Of a DNA stretch of 64,000 bases, positions 46,670 to 55,235 are shown in pieces; the first letter of the stretch is position 1, and the number at the start of each line of letters is the position of its first letter. Source of the stretch: Isoptericola sediminis (GTDB taxonomy: Bacteria > Actinomycetota > Actinomycetes > Actinomycetales > Cellulomonadaceae); assembly GCF_013085345.1 (NCBI RefSeq), contig NZ_JABFAJ010000019.1:1-64000 (forward strand). The letters are read 5' to 3'. A model generated the notes under the pieces. That model was not told the DNA's origin. It searched no databases and saw only the letters and a program-made list of their open reading frames with translations. Position numbers and translations under genes: made by a program.

Positions 46670-47227
46670 TCAGCGGGTCCGGCGGCGGACCTGGTCGGCC
46701 CAGTCGCGGTGGTAGCGGGCCACGACGTCGTCGGAGCCCGGGGCCCACCACACGGCGACGGGATCGCCCGGGCGCGGGCCGAGGGGGTCGCCGTCGGACA
46801 CGAGCAGCGACCACGTGTCCTCGGCCGTGTCGCCGTCGCGGGGGTAGCTGAGCAGTCCCCGCAGCATGACGCCGTCGCCGACGGGACGTTCGGTGACCGT
46901 CACCGAGCCCGTCGTCGACCGGGCGTCCCGGCGCAGCGCCTCCACTCCTCGGGTCTCGCGGGCGAGCCGCTGGTCGTCGCGGTAGCGGACCAGGGCCGCC
47001 ACGGCGGTGACCGCGAGCAGGGCGAGCAGTGCCAGCATCAGGCCCAGCTCGAGCTCACCGGAGGGGTTCTCGACCAGGCGCTGCGTCGCGTACACGCCGG
47101 CGCTCGCCGCCAGGGCGGGGGCCCACAGCCAGCGACGCAGCCAGCCGGGCCGCTCGGGGGTCGGCAGGTCGCCCAGCGGTGCGTCGACGGCGGCGGCCGA
47201 GTCCACCTGCTGCCAGCGCACGCTCAC
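46670..47227 (-). CDS. Membrane protein of unknown function in the carboxylase operon
   Basis: A 185-residue protein: an N-terminal stretch of about 35 residues, two transmembrane helices (about 36-50 and 61-80, around LWAPALAASAGVYAT and LGLMLALLALLAVTAV), then a soluble domain with DTWSLLVSDGDPLGPRPGDPVAVWW. No family recognised. GTG 47227 overlaps the epsilon-subunit stop (GTGA), so it is coupled to the carboxylase genes. A role in membrane localisation is possible, but nothing in the sequence shows it. Confidence 0.75.
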   Translation of the reverse strand: MSVRWQQVDSAAAVDAPLGDLPTPERPGWLRRWLWAPALAASAGVYATQRLVENPSGELELGLMLALLALLAVTAVAALVRYRDDQRLARETRGVEALRRDARSTTGSVTVTERPVGDGVMLRGLLSYPRDGDTAEDTWSLLVSDGDPLGPRPGDPVAVWWAPGSDDVVARYHRDWADQVRRRTR

Positions 47228-47463
47228 GACCGGAAGCTCCAGCGCCAGGCGTCCATGTTGTGGCGTCCGGACCGGCCGCCGAAGCTGCGGGCCGTGGCCG
47301 CACCGTTGCCGCGCAGGTTCCGGGCGTGGTTGGTCCACTCGTCCACGGGCGCGACGTCGTCGGGCAGGTCGTCCTGCGCCGACACGGCCGCCAGACCGGC
47401 CACGAGCGCGGCGACCTCGAGATCGTCGGGCGCCCCGCGCACCACGCGTACCTGGGGGGTCAT
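47224..47463 (-). CDS. accE: Acyl-CoA carboxylase epsilon subunit
   Basis: A 79-residue small subunit found only in actinobacterial acyl-CoA carboxylases, which stabilises and activates the alpha-beta complex. VRVVRGAPDDLEVAALVAGLAAV is the diagnostic N-terminal motif; the C-terminus is Arg/Gly-rich and ends MDAWRWSFRS, similar to known epsilon tails. ATG 47463 overlaps the preceding stop (ATGA). Position downstream of the beta gene supports the call. Confidence 0.9.
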   Translation of the reverse strand: MTPQVRVVRGAPDDLEVAALVAGLAAVSAQDDLPDDVAPVDEWTNHARNLRGNGAATARSFGGRSGRHNMDAWRWSFRS

Positions 47464-48002
47464 GCGTCCTCCTCGTCGTCGGGGTCGTTGCCGAAACCCG
47501 GGGCCAGGCCGCGCGAGGCGGCCCACTCCATCACCTGGTACCCGCCCTCGGTCATCCGGGTCGCCGCGTCCTGACCGGCCTCGTCGAGCAGCTCGATGAC
47601 GCCGTCGAGCGTCATCGACGCCCCGGGCGGCGGGTCGGCGACGACGAAGCCCAGGTAGAACACCTCCGCGGAGACCGTCCCCTCGGGCAGGTCCTCCGAC
47701 TCGTCCTCGACCTGCGTGCCGGGCTCGGGCTCCCAGACCGACGTCGTCAGGTCCGGGTGCATCCCCAGCGCGTCGTGCAGCGTGTCGAACAGGGCGGCGT
47801 TGAGCGTGCCGACCTGGTTCTCCAGCGCGAGGATCCGCGGGTCCTCGTCGGCCTCGGTGGCGCCGAACTCGGCCCGCACCCCGACGGCCGCGTCGACGTA
47901 CCGGTGCAGCGCCTCGGCGAGCGAGTCCACGGCGCGGTGCATCGGGTCCGGGTCGACGTCGCCCAGCGGCGCCGGTCCGTGGGTGGCGTCCTCGTGGCTC
48001 AT
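47460..48002 (-). CDS. Conserved-looking protein of unknown function between carboxylase beta and epsilon genes
   Basis: A 180-residue acidic, soluble protein without signal peptide or Cys. It contains a helical region (about 20-60, ALHRYVDAAVGVRAEFG and LALENQVGTLNAALFDTL) and a C-terminal part ending in an acidic DPDDEEDA tail. I do not recognise the family. It starts 25 nt after the beta-subunit stop and overlaps the epsilon gene (ATGA), so it should be made with the carboxylase. It may be an accessory or regulatory partner; inferred from context only. Confidence 0.75.
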   Translation of the reverse strand: MSHEDATHGPAPLGDVDPDPMHRAVDSLAEALHRYVDAAVGVRAEFGATEADEDPRILALENQVGTLNAALFDTLHDALGMHPDLTTSVWEPEPGTQVEDESEDLPEGTVSAEVFYLGFVVADPPPGASMTLDGVIELLDEAGQDAATRMTEGGYQVMEWAASRGLAPGFGNDPDDEEDA

Positions 48003-48027
48003 CGCTCGATCTTCTCAGACACGTCCC

Positions 48028-49605
48028 TCACAGGGGGATGTTGCCGTGCTTCTTCGGCGGCAGGCTGGCGCGCTTGGTGCGCAGGGCTCGCAGCGACCGG
48101 ACCACCTGGACGCGGGTCTCCGAGGGGCGGATCACCGCGTCGACGTAGCCTCGCTCGGCCGCGTCCCACGGGTTGACGATCGCGTCGGTGTACTCGTCGG
48201 TGAGCCGGGTCCGCTCGGCCTCGACGTCCTGCCCGTCCGCCGCCGCGGTCTTCAGCGCCCGCCGGTGCAGGATGTTCACGGCCCCCGAGGCGCCCATGAC
48301 GGCGATCTGCGCCGTCGGCCACGCAAGGTTGACGTCGGCGCCCAGCTGCTTGGACCCCATGACGATGTACGCCCCGCCGTACGCCTTGCGGGTGATCACG
48401 GTGACCAGCGGCACGGTCGCCTCGGCGTAGGCGTAGATGAGCTTGGCGCCGCGGCGGATGATGCCGTCGTGCTCCTGGCCGACACCGGGGAGGAACCCCG
48501 GCACGTCGACGAAGGTCAGCACCGGGATGTTGAACGCGTCGCAGGTGCGCACGAAGCGGGCGGCCTTCTCCGAGGCGGCGATGTCCAGGGTGCCGGCCAT
48601 CGACTGCGGCTGGTTGGCGATGACGCCGACGCTCTGACCCTCGACGTGGCCGAACCCGACGAGCACGTTCTGCGCGTACAGCGGCTGCACCTCGAGGAAC
48701 GAGTCCGGGTCCAGGACCGTCTCGACCACCGTGCGCATGTCGTACGGCTGGTTGTCGCCGTCCGGGACGATCGCGTCCAGCGCCTCGTCGTCCGGCGTGG
48801 CCTCCAGCGCGGTCTCCTCCTCGGGCGGGAACGTGGGCGCGTCCGAGAGGTTGTTCTGCGGCAGGTACCCCACCAGGTGGCGCACGTAGTCGATCGCGTC
48901 GTCCTCGTCGGCACCCAGGTAGTGCGCGACGCCGGAGGTGGCGTTGTGCGTGTGGCCACCGCCGAGCGTCTCGAAGTCCACGTCCTCGCCGGTGACGGTC
49001 TTGATGACGTCCGGGCCGGTGATGAACATGTTCGACGTCTGGTCGGCCATGACGATGAAGTCGGTCAGCGCCGGGGAGTACACGGCGCCGCCGGCGCTCG
49101 GCCCGAGGATGAGCGAGATCTGCGGGACGACGCCCGAGGCCGCGACGTTGCGGCGGAACATCTCGGCGAACTGCGTCAGCGCGGCCACACCCTCCTGGAT
49201 GCGGGCCCCGCCGCCGTCGGAGATGCCGATGATCGGCACCCCGATCCGCAGCGCGAGGTCCTGGACCTTGGCGATCTTCTCGCCGTGCACCTCGCCGAGA
49301 GACCCGCCGAAGACGGTGAAGTCCTGGGAGAACACGCAGACCTGGCGGCCGTCGATGGTGCCGTGGCCGACCACGACACCGTCGCCGGGCAGGCGCTTGC
49401 TGTCCATGCCGAAGTTGCGGCTGCGGTGCATCGCCAGGGCGTCCAGCTCGGTGAAGCTGCCCTCGTCGAGCAGGTCGTCGATGCGCTCGCGGGCGGTCTT
49501 CTTGCCGCGCGCGTGCTGCTTGGTGCGGGCGTTCTCCTCGGGCTCGGTGACCGCGGCCGCGCGGCGTCGGTCGAGCTCGGCGAGCTTCTCGGCAGTGGTC
49601 TTCAC
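48028..49605 (-). CDS. accB: Acyl-CoA carboxylase beta subunit (carboxyltransferase)
   Basis: A 525-residue carboxyltransferase of the AccD/PccB family that moves the carboxyl from biotin to acetyl- or propionyl-CoA. The N-half has [16 protein letters not shown] with GGGAR oxyanion-hole region; the C-half has [25 protein letters not shown] and [16 protein letters not shown], both catalytic-site signatures. Typical of AccD5/PccB-like proteins; acyl preference not predictable here. GTG 49605 is 7 nt after TAGGGT. It heads an operon with the unknown protein, epsilon subunit and membrane protein; the alpha subunit is 6 kb away. Confidence 0.95.
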   Translation of the reverse strand: MKTTAEKLAELDRRRAAAVTEPEENARTKQHARGKKTARERIDDLLDEGSFTELDALAMHRSRNFGMDSKRLPGDGVVVGHGTIDGRQVCVFSQDFTVFGGSLGEVHGEKIAKVQDLALRIGVPIIGISDGGGARIQEGVAALTQFAEMFRRNVAASGVVPQISLILGPSAGGAVYSPALTDFIVMADQTSNMFITGPDVIKTVTGEDVDFETLGGGHTHNATSGVAHYLGADEDDAIDYVRHLVGYLPQNNLSDAPTFPPEEETALEATPDDEALDAIVPDGDNQPYDMRTVVETVLDPDSFLEVQPLYAQNVLVGFGHVEGQSVGVIANQPQSMAGTLDIAASEKAARFVRTCDAFNIPVLTFVDVPGFLPGVGQEHDGIIRRGAKLIYAYAEATVPLVTVITRKAYGGAYIVMGSKQLGADVNLAWPTAQIAVMGASGAVNILHRRALKTAAADGQDVEAERTRLTDEYTDAIVNPWDAAERGYVDAVIRPSETRVQVVRSLRALRTKRASLPPKKHGNIPL

Positions 49606-49612
49606 ACTGGCG

Positions 49613-49618
49613 ACCCTA
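49613..49618 (-). promoter_or_regulatory. -10 box, leaderless start of carboxylase beta gene
   Basis: TAGGGT on the minus strand, 7 nt before GTG 49605. Confidence 0.6.
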
Positions 49619-49672
49619 GGACTCCCCGGCGCGCGGGGCGATGCGCGACAGGCCGTGTCGACCCCGGTGATC

Positions 49673-49689
49673 TTGGAGGATTCCTACAA
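49673..49689. promoter_or_regulatory. 17-bp palindromic operator candidate between accB and birA
   Basis: TTGGAGGATTCCTACAA is symmetric about its centre except for one pair (7 of 8 pairs). It lies midway in the 134-bp divergent region, upstream of both -10 boxes, and could control carboxylase and biotin ligase genes together. The regulator is unknown. Confidence 0.45.
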
Positions 49690-49727
49690 CTCGACCCGAA
49701 TGGTCCCGAGAACCCGCCGCGAGGCAC

Positions 49728-49733
49728 CACGAT
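49728..49733 (+). promoter_or_regulatory. -10 box of birA
   Basis: CACGAT ends 6 nt before ATG 49740. The intervening ggagac could also act as a weak ribosome site. Confidence 0.35.
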
Positions 49734-49739
49734 GGAGAC

Positions 49740-50600
49740 ATGACGCGCCCACCTCTCGACGTCGCCGCGCTGCGACCCGTCCTGCTCGCTCCGACCGGAC
49801 CCCTCGCCCGGGTCGACCTGGTGGAGACCGCTGCGTCGACCAACAGCGACCTCGTCGCCCGGGCGCGCGCCGGGACGCAGATCCCCGCGGCGCTCGTCGC
49901 CGAGCACCAGCAGGCGGGGCGCGGTCGGGCCGGCCGGGCGTGGCAGACGCCGCCGCGGGCGGCGCTGACGGTGTCCTTCCTGCTGCGCCCCCAGGTCCCG
50001 GCCGACGAGCTCGGCTGGGTGCCGCTGCTGACCGGGCTGGCCCTGGCGCGCACGCTGCGCGCCGAGGGGGTGTCGGCCTGGGTCAAGTGGCCCAACGACG
50101 TGCTGCTGCCGGCCCCCTCGGAGTGCGAGGGACTCGGCCGGCACCGCAAGGTCGCGGGTGTCCTGGCCGAGGTGGTGCCGGACGCCGCCCCGGCCGACCC
50201 CGGGGAGGGCCACGAGGGCACCGCCGTCGTGGTGGGCGTGGGGCTCAACGTGGACCAGTCCGTCGACGAGCTGCCGGTGCCGGCCGCGACGTCGTTGGCG
50301 CTGGCGGGCCAGGAGCTCGACCGCGGTGAGCTGCTCGTCGGGCTCACGGGGGAGCTCTTCACGCTGGTCGCCCGCTGGGAGGCCGCCGGGGGCGACGCGG
50401 TCGAGGCCGGGCTCGCGGGGGAGTACGCCGAGGTCAGCGCCACGCTCGGCCGGGCCGTGCGGGCCGAGCTCGCGGGCGGTGGCGACGTCGTCGACGGCGA
50501 GGCCGTCCGGGTGGCCGACGACGGGGCGCTCGTCCTGGCCACGGCCGCCGGGGAGCGAGTCGTCACCGCGGGCGACGTGCACCACCTGCGCGCGGTCTGA
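49740..50600 (+). CDS. birA: Biotin--[acetyl-CoA carboxylase] ligase
   Basis: A 286-residue enzyme that attaches biotin to carrier lysines such as K568 of AccA. AEHQQAGRGRAGRAWQ is the biotin/ATP loop; WVKWPNDVLL and KVAGVLAEV are the other core motifs; the C-terminal SH3-like domain follows (about 235-286). There is no N-terminal helix-turn-helix, so it is a class I, non-regulatory BirA. Divergent from the carboxylase beta gene, as Rv3279c is from accD5. Confidence 0.94.
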   Translation: MTRPPLDVAALRPVLLAPTGPLARVDLVETAASTNSDLVARARAGTQIPAALVAEHQQAGRGRAGRAWQTPPRAALTVSFLLRPQVPADELGWVPLLTGLALARTLRAEGVSAWVKWPNDVLLPAPSECEGLGRHRKVAGVLAEVVPDAAPADPGEGHEGTAVVVGVGLNVDQSVDELPVPAATSLALAGQELDRGELLVGLTGELFTLVARWEAAGGDAVEAGLAGEYAEVSATLGRAVRAELAGGGDVVDGEAVRVADDGALVLATAAGERVVTAGDVHHLRAV

Positions 50601-50653
50601 GTCCCGGCGCGGACCGCCCCCGGACGTCCAGGTCCCGCACAGGTGACCCCCGT

Positions 50654-50659
50654 TACAGT
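50654..50659 (+). promoter_or_regulatory. -10 box, leaderless start of cyclase gene
   Basis: TACAGT ends 6 nt before GTG 50666. Confidence 0.55.
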
Positions 50660-50665
50660 GGCCCC

Positions 50666-51706
50666 GTGACGAGCCAGACCTCCCCCGACCCGCGTGATCG
50701 CACCGCTCAGGAGCGTGCCGACACGGCCCGCCGCACCGACGAGGCCATCCTGGGCGGGCCGCGGGTGTACACGCTGGCCGACCTCGTGGCGGGGACGGGG
50801 CTCTCCACGGAGTTCGTCGAGAACTACTGGCGCTGGCTGGGTCTGCCGGTCACCCACCCGGAGGAGGCGCGCTTCACGGCCGCCGACATGGAGTCGCTGC
50901 GCGAGATCGGCACCCTCATCGAGGAGGGGCAGCTCGACCAGCAGGCGCAGATGACCCTCGTCCGGTCCCTGGGGCACACCTCGGACCGCCTGGCGCTGTG
51001 GCAGGTGGAGGCGTTCGTCGAGCACCTGGGTCGTCGCTACGCCCTGGACGACGTCAGCGCGCGCCTGGCCGCGGTGGACCGGATCCCCGGGTTCGCCGAC
51101 GTGCTGGCCCGGCAGCTCGAGCACGCCTGGCGCCGCCAGCTCGCCGCGCTCATGGGCCGGTTCGCCACCGAGTTCGGCAGCTCGAACGAGGCCCGGCTGC
51201 CGGGTGACCAGCTGCCGCTGCGCCGGGCGATCGGGTTCGCCGACATCGTGTCCTTCACCAAGCGCACGGCCGGCCTCGGGTCGCAGGAGCTGTCCGAGTA
51301 CGTCCAGCTCTTCGAGTCCCGCGCCCGGGACGTCATCACCGAGGCCGGCGGTCGCGTGGTCAAGACGATCGGGGACGCCGTGCTGTTCGTCGCCGACGAC
51401 GTCGCCACGGGCGCCGAGTGCGCCCTCGGGCTGGCCGCGCCCCACTCCACCGACGAGATCCCCGTGCGCGTCGGGTTCGTCTGGGGGCGCGTCCTGTCGC
51501 GGTTCGGCGACGTGTTCGGCCCGGACGTGAACCTGGCCTCGCGCATCTCGGAGCTGGCCGAGCCGGCGACCGTGCTCGTCGACCCGCCGACGGCCGCCCT
51601 GCTGGCCTCGTCGGCGCGCTACGCCCTGACGGCGCAGGCGCCGCGGGAGGTCCAGGGCCTGGGGGAGATCACCCCGGTGCGCCTGCAGCGCGCCTACACC
51701 GGCTGA
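50666..51706 (+). CDS. Class III adenylate/guanylate cyclase
   Basis: A 346-residue soluble cyclase. The N-terminal about 165 residues are helical (LADLVAGTGLSTEFVENYWRWLG and EEGQLDQQAQMTLVRSLG) and resemble the autoinhibitory pH-sensing region of mycobacterial Rv1264-type cyclases. The catalytic domain has FADIVSFT (metal Asp), VVKTIGDAVLF (substrate-binding Lys and metal Asp) and GPDVNLASRISELA (transition-state Asn and Arg). All catalytic elements appear present, and cAMP is the likely product. GTG 50666 follows TACAGT. It could supply the signal for the CRP-type sites in this window; that link is inference. Confidence 0.92.
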   Translation: MTSQTSPDPRDRTAQERADTARRTDEAILGGPRVYTLADLVAGTGLSTEFVENYWRWLGLPVTHPEEARFTAADMESLREIGTLIEEGQLDQQAQMTLVRSLGHTSDRLALWQVEAFVEHLGRRYALDDVSARLAAVDRIPGFADVLARQLEHAWRRQLAALMGRFATEFGSSNEARLPGDQLPLRRAIGFADIVSFTKRTAGLGSQELSEYVQLFESRARDVITEAGGRVVKTIGDAVLFVADDVATGAECALGLAAPHSTDEIPVRVGFVWGRVLSRFGDVFGPDVNLASRISELAEPATVLVDPPTAALLASSARYALTAQAPREVQGLGEITPVRLQRAYTG

Positions 51707-51710
51707 GGCC

Positions 51711-52493
51711 TCAGAGCAGCACCGGCTCGGGGTCCCGCGGCTCCGGGTCGGGGGCGATGAGTCCCTCGTCGTCGAACCGGACGTTCCCGACGCGGGGTCC
51801 GATCGGCCGGGTGTGCATCGGTGCCGAGGGGTTCTCCAGGAGGGCGCTCGCGTGCTCGGCGTCGACGGACGGGTCGAGCCACGCGTCCCACGCCTGCCGC
51901 GGCAGGGCCACCGGCATCCGGTCGTGGATGCGTTCGAGGCCGTCCGCCGCCGCGGTGGTGATGACGGTCGTGGAGACGAGCCACCGGTCGGGGTCGTCGT
52001 CGGCGCGGGTGGGGTCCCGCCAGAACTCGTAGAGCCCCGCGAAGGCGGCGACCTCACCCTCGGCGGGCCGGATCCAGTACGCCTGCTTCGGGGTCCTGCG
52101 GGTGCCGGGCGGAGCCTCGAGCCTCCGCCACTCGTAGTACCCGTCGGCGGGGACGAGGCAGCGCCGGACGCCCAGCGGCTTGGCGAACGCGGACTTCTCC
52201 AGGAGGGTCTCGCGGCGGGCGTTGATCATGCGGGCGCCGATCCCGGGGTCCTTCGCCCAGGAGGGGACGAGCCCCCACCGGGCCACCTGCAACGAGCGGG
52301 TGATCTCCCCGGCGGTGGTGCCGCCGTCGGGCAGGGGTTCGCGCCGGGGACGTTCGACGACGATGCGCACCGAGTCGGTCGGGGCGACGTTCCAGCGTGG
52401 CCCGAGCAGGCGGGCGTCGTCCGCGATCTCGGCGACGGCGAGCTCGTCGGCGAGGTCCTGGGCGTCGGTGAAGGAGGCGAAGCGGCCGCACAT
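51711..52493 (-). CDS. SOS response-associated peptidase family (YedK/HMCES) protein
   Basis: A 260-residue SRAP-domain protein that in characterised members forms a covalent thiazolidine link with abasic sites in single-stranded DNA. The catalytic C2 is exposed after Met removal (MCGRFAS); RWNVAPTDSV, WGLVPSWAKD, MINARRETLLEKSAF and HDRMPVAL supply the conserved Asn, Glu and His. The start is ATG 52493, required for the Cys at position 2. It converges with the cyclase gene with a 4-nt gap and is divergent from the MFS gene. Confidence 0.93.
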   Translation of the reverse strand: MCGRFASFTDAQDLADELAVAEIADDARLLGPRWNVAPTDSVRIVVERPRREPLPDGGTTAGEITRSLQVARWGLVPSWAKDPGIGARMINARRETLLEKSAFAKPLGVRRCLVPADGYYEWRRLEAPPGTRRTPKQAYWIRPAEGEVAAFAGLYEFWRDPTRADDDPDRWLVSTTVITTAAADGLERIHDRMPVALPRQAWDAWLDPSVDAEHASALLENPSAPMHTRPIGPRVGNVRFDDEGLIAPDPEPRDPEPVLL

Positions 52494-52565
52494 GAGGTCA
52501 TCGTCCCCCGGACCGCCGACATCGGCGGTGAGAGGGGTCACGGCGAGCGGCCCTCGTGATCGTCG

Positions 52566-52578
52566 TATCGTTTCGATA
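52566..52578. promoter_or_regulatory. Operator candidate at the MFS promoter
   Basis: TATCGTTTCGATA is an inverted repeat TATCG-N3-CGATA that touches the -10 box of the MFS gene. TetR- or MarR-type repressors of exporters often bind such sites. No such regulator gene is next to it. Confidence 0.45.
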
Positions 52579-52582
52579 GCAT
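52577..52582 (+). promoter_or_regulatory. -10 box, leaderless start of MFS gene
   Basis: TAGCAT ends 7 nt before ATG 52590. The earlier ATG at 52581 lies inside the -10 box and so cannot be the start from this promoter. Confidence 0.55.
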
Positions 52583-52589
52583 GAAGCCC

Positions 52590-53819
52590 ATGCCCGAGAA
52601 GACCACCGTGCTCCAGCGCGCCCGCTCGCCGTTCCGCTGGATCCTCATGCTCGGTGCTCTCGCGGCCCTGCCGGCCTTCACGGTCGACATGTATCTGCCG
52701 TCGCTGCCCGAGGTCGCCGACGACCTCGGCTCCACGGCCTCCTACGCCCAGCTGTCCGTCTCGGTGATGCTCATCGGCGGCGCCGCCGGCCAGCTCGTCA
52801 TCGGGCCGCTCTCGGACCGGTTCGGACGCCGCGCCCCGCTCGTGTGGGGGCTGGCGCTGCACGTGGTGACCTCGCTGCTGTGCGCCCTGGCGCCCACGAT
52901 GTCGGCACTCATCGTCCTGCGGCTGCTGCAGGGGTTCTTCAACGCCGCCTGCACCGTGGCCGCGATGGCCGTGGTGCGCGACCGCTTCGTCGGGGCGGAG
53001 GCCGCCCGCATCCTGTCGCGGCTCATGCTCATCATCGGCGTGGCGCCGATGCTCGCGCCGACCTTCGGCTCCGCGGTCGCCGCCGCCGCGGGCTGGCGCT
53101 GGGTCTTCGCCGTCCTCGCGGTCGGCGGGGCGAGCCTGGCCGTGGTCGTCTGGCGCGCCATGCCCGAGACGCTGCCGGCGGCACGCCGCCAGCCCGGCGG
53201 AGCCGGCAGCGTGCTGCGCGGCTACCGGGACCTGGTGCGCGACCGGCACTTCATGGGGCTCGCGGTCCTGCCCGGCCTCGGCCAGGCCGTGCTCATGAGC
53301 TACGTCGTCGGCTCGCCGTTCGTCTTCCAGGAGTACTACGGCCTCAGCCACACCCAGTTCTCCCTCCTCTTCGCCCTCAACGGTCTCGGCCTGGTCGTCT
53401 CGGCCCAGATCAACGCCGCCCTGGTGCGCCGGGTCGCGCCGATCCGCCTGCTGCGGGCCGCGCTGGTGCTGCAGGGCGTGTTCGCCGTGGGGCTGGTCGT
53501 GGTCGCGCGGACGGAGTTCGGGGGCCTGCTCGGCCTGCTGGCGCTGCTGTGGATCGTGCTCGCCTTCCAGGGGCTCATCCCCGCCAACGCCTCGGCGATC
53601 GCGCTGTCCCGCCACGGTGAGCGGGCCGGGTCCGCGGCCGCCGTCATCGGCGCCGTGCAGGCCGGGACCGCCGGTGCCGTCTCGCCGCTCGTCGGTGTCC
53701 TCGGCGGTGACGCCGTCGCGATGACCACGGTCATGCTCGGGGCGTGGACCGCGGCGATCTGCGTGCTCGCCTTCGCCACGCCCGCCTTCCGCCGTGGCGG
53801 GTGGGTCCACCTCGCCTGA
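52590..53819 (+). CDS. MFS transporter, Bcr/CflA drug-efflux type
   Basis: A 409-residue proton-driven exporter with twelve predicted helices. FTVDMYLPSLPEVADDL is the Bcr/CflA helix-1 signature, and GPLSDRFGRRAPLVWGL the MFS loop 2-3 motif. Drug specificity is not predictable (Bcr-type members move bicyclomycin, chloramphenicol or similar). ATG 52590 from promoter spacing. The palindrome over its promoter suggests repression that is relieved by a ligand. Confidence 0.9.
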   Translation: MPEKTTVLQRARSPFRWILMLGALAALPAFTVDMYLPSLPEVADDLGSTASYAQLSVSVMLIGGAAGQLVIGPLSDRFGRRAPLVWGLALHVVTSLLCALAPTMSALIVLRLLQGFFNAACTVAAMAVVRDRFVGAEAARILSRLMLIIGVAPMLAPTFGSAVAAAAGWRWVFAVLAVGGASLAVVVWRAMPETLPAARRQPGGAGSVLRGYRDLVRDRHFMGLAVLPGLGQAVLMSYVVGSPFVFQEYYGLSHTQFSLLFALNGLGLVVSAQINAALVRRVAPIRLLRAALVLQGVFAVGLVVVARTEFGGLLGLLALLWIVLAFQGLIPANASAIALSRHGERAGSAAAVIGAVQAGTAGAVSPLVGVLGGDAVAMTTVMLGAWTAAICVLAFATPAFRRGGWVHLA

Positions 53820-53863
53820 GCCCGGGACACGCCGTCGACCGCCCGTGCGAGGAGGCGTCGGTT

Positions 53864-53869
53864 TAGGGT
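53864..53869 (+). promoter_or_regulatory. -10 box, leaderless start of LCP gene
   Basis: TAGGGT ends 6 nt before GTG 53876. Confidence 0.6.
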
Positions 53870-53875
53870 GACAGG

Positions 53876-55216
53876 GTGAAGGAATCCAGTCCCCGGCATC
53901 TCGGACACCTTGCCGGGCACCCAGTACTGCGCTGGGTCGCCCTGGGGGTGACCGCGGTCCTCGCGCTGGTCGGAGCGGCCTCGATCGCCGCCTACGTGGA
54001 CCTCAAGTCGCAGATCGAGGTCTCCGACGTCGACGCGTTGATCGGCCGGCAGCGACCGGAACGCGACCCGGTGGCCGCGGCCTCCGACGAGCCGGCCGAC
54101 CCGAGCGACCCCTTCGCCGGCCAGGACCGGAACATCCTGGTCATGGGGACCGACTACCGCGACGCGGAGAACGCCGCGATCGCCGGCTCCGGGGACGAGT
54201 TCCACTCCGACAGCACGCTGGTGATGCACATCAGCGGCGACCGGACCCGTATCGAGGCGATCTCCATCCCGCGCGACTCGCTCGTGGACATCCCGTCCTG
54301 CCCCCGCCCCGACGGCAGCTCCACCGCGCCCCAGAGCAACGCGATGTTCAACACCGCGTTCTCCCTGGGCGGGGGACCGGAGCAGGACCTCACCGCGGCT
54401 GCGGCCTGCACGCTCCTGACCGTCGAGTCGCTCACCGGCCTGACGATCGACGACCACGTCGTGGTCAAGATGGCCGGCGTGGTCGACATCGTCGACGCCC
54501 TCGGCGGGGTGCCGATGTGCCTGCCGGAACCGGTGATCGGCGACTCGCGGTACAGCGACCTCGAGCTCGACGCCGGACGCCAGGTGCTGGACGGTGAGAC
54601 CTCGATCCAGTTCCTGCGGGTGCGCAAGGGCGAGGGCATGGGGCTCGAGCTGGGTAGCGACCTGCGGCGCATCGAGCGTCAGCAGGCGTTCGTGGACTCC
54701 ATGCTCCGCGAGGTCCTCGACCAGAACCTCATCACCAACACCCCGAAGCTGTACCGGATGGTGCGGGCGTCGCTGAAGTCGATGTCCACCAGCCCGGAGC
54801 TGGCGAGCCCCAGCGCGCTGGCCGGTCTGGCCTGGAGCCTGCGCAACGTCGACCCGTCCAGCATCGTCTTCGAGTCGGTCCCGGTGGTCGAGGCCCCCAC
54901 CGACGCCAACCGCGTGGTCTGGACCCACGAGGCGGCCGACCTGTGGCAGCGGTTCGCCGACGACGTCCCGCTGCACGGCGAGCCCACGCCCACACCCACG
55001 CCGAGCGACTCGCCCGAGGACGGTGTGGTCGAGGCGGAGACCACCGCCGACGAGGGCACCGGGTCTGCGGGGTCCGACGGCGCGGTCGACGAGTCCGGTG
55101 ACGGCGCCGGCGGGGGTGGCCAGGGCGGCACCGTGAGCGCGGACAACCCCGGCACCTCCGACCCGTCGCCGAGCCCGTCGCCCAGCCCGTCGCTGCTGCC
55201 CGGCGTGTGCGGCTGA
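53876..55216 (+). CDS. LytR-CpsA-Psr (LCP) family cell-wall glycopolymer transferase
   Basis: A 446-residue membrane-anchored protein. A short cytoplasmic tail and a transmembrane helix (about 19-40) precede the LCP domain (about 85-290): NILVMGTDYR, DSTLVMHISGD, ISIPRDSLVDIP, GVVDIVDALGGVPMCLPEP and FLRVRKGEG-x-DLRRIERQQ carry the conserved Asp and Arg residues for polyprenyl-phosphate. The C-terminal about 100 residues are low-complexity (Pro/Thr/Ser, acidic, Gly) ending in PGVCG. LCP proteins attach arabinogalactan, teichoic acid or capsule to peptidoglycan; the polymer is unknown here. Confidence 0.92.
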   Translation: MKESSPRHLGHLAGHPVLRWVALGVTAVLALVGAASIAAYVDLKSQIEVSDVDALIGRQRPERDPVAAASDEPADPSDPFAGQDRNILVMGTDYRDAENAAIAGSGDEFHSDSTLVMHISGDRTRIEAISIPRDSLVDIPSCPRPDGSSTAPQSNAMFNTAFSLGGGPEQDLTAAAACTLLTVESLTGLTIDDHVVVKMAGVVDIVDALGGVPMCLPEPVIGDSRYSDLELDAGRQVLDGETSIQFLRVRKGEGMGLELGSDLRRIERQQAFVDSMLREVLDQNLITNTPKLYRMVRASLKSMSTSPELASPSALAGLAWSLRNVDPSSIVFESVPVVEAPTDANRVVWTHEAADLWQRFADDVPLHGEPTPTPTPSDSPEDGVVEAETTADEGTGSAGSDGAVDESGDGAGGGGQGGTVSADNPGTSDPSPSPSPSPSLLPGVCG

Positions 55217-55235
55217 GCGACGGCGTCCTCGTCGG

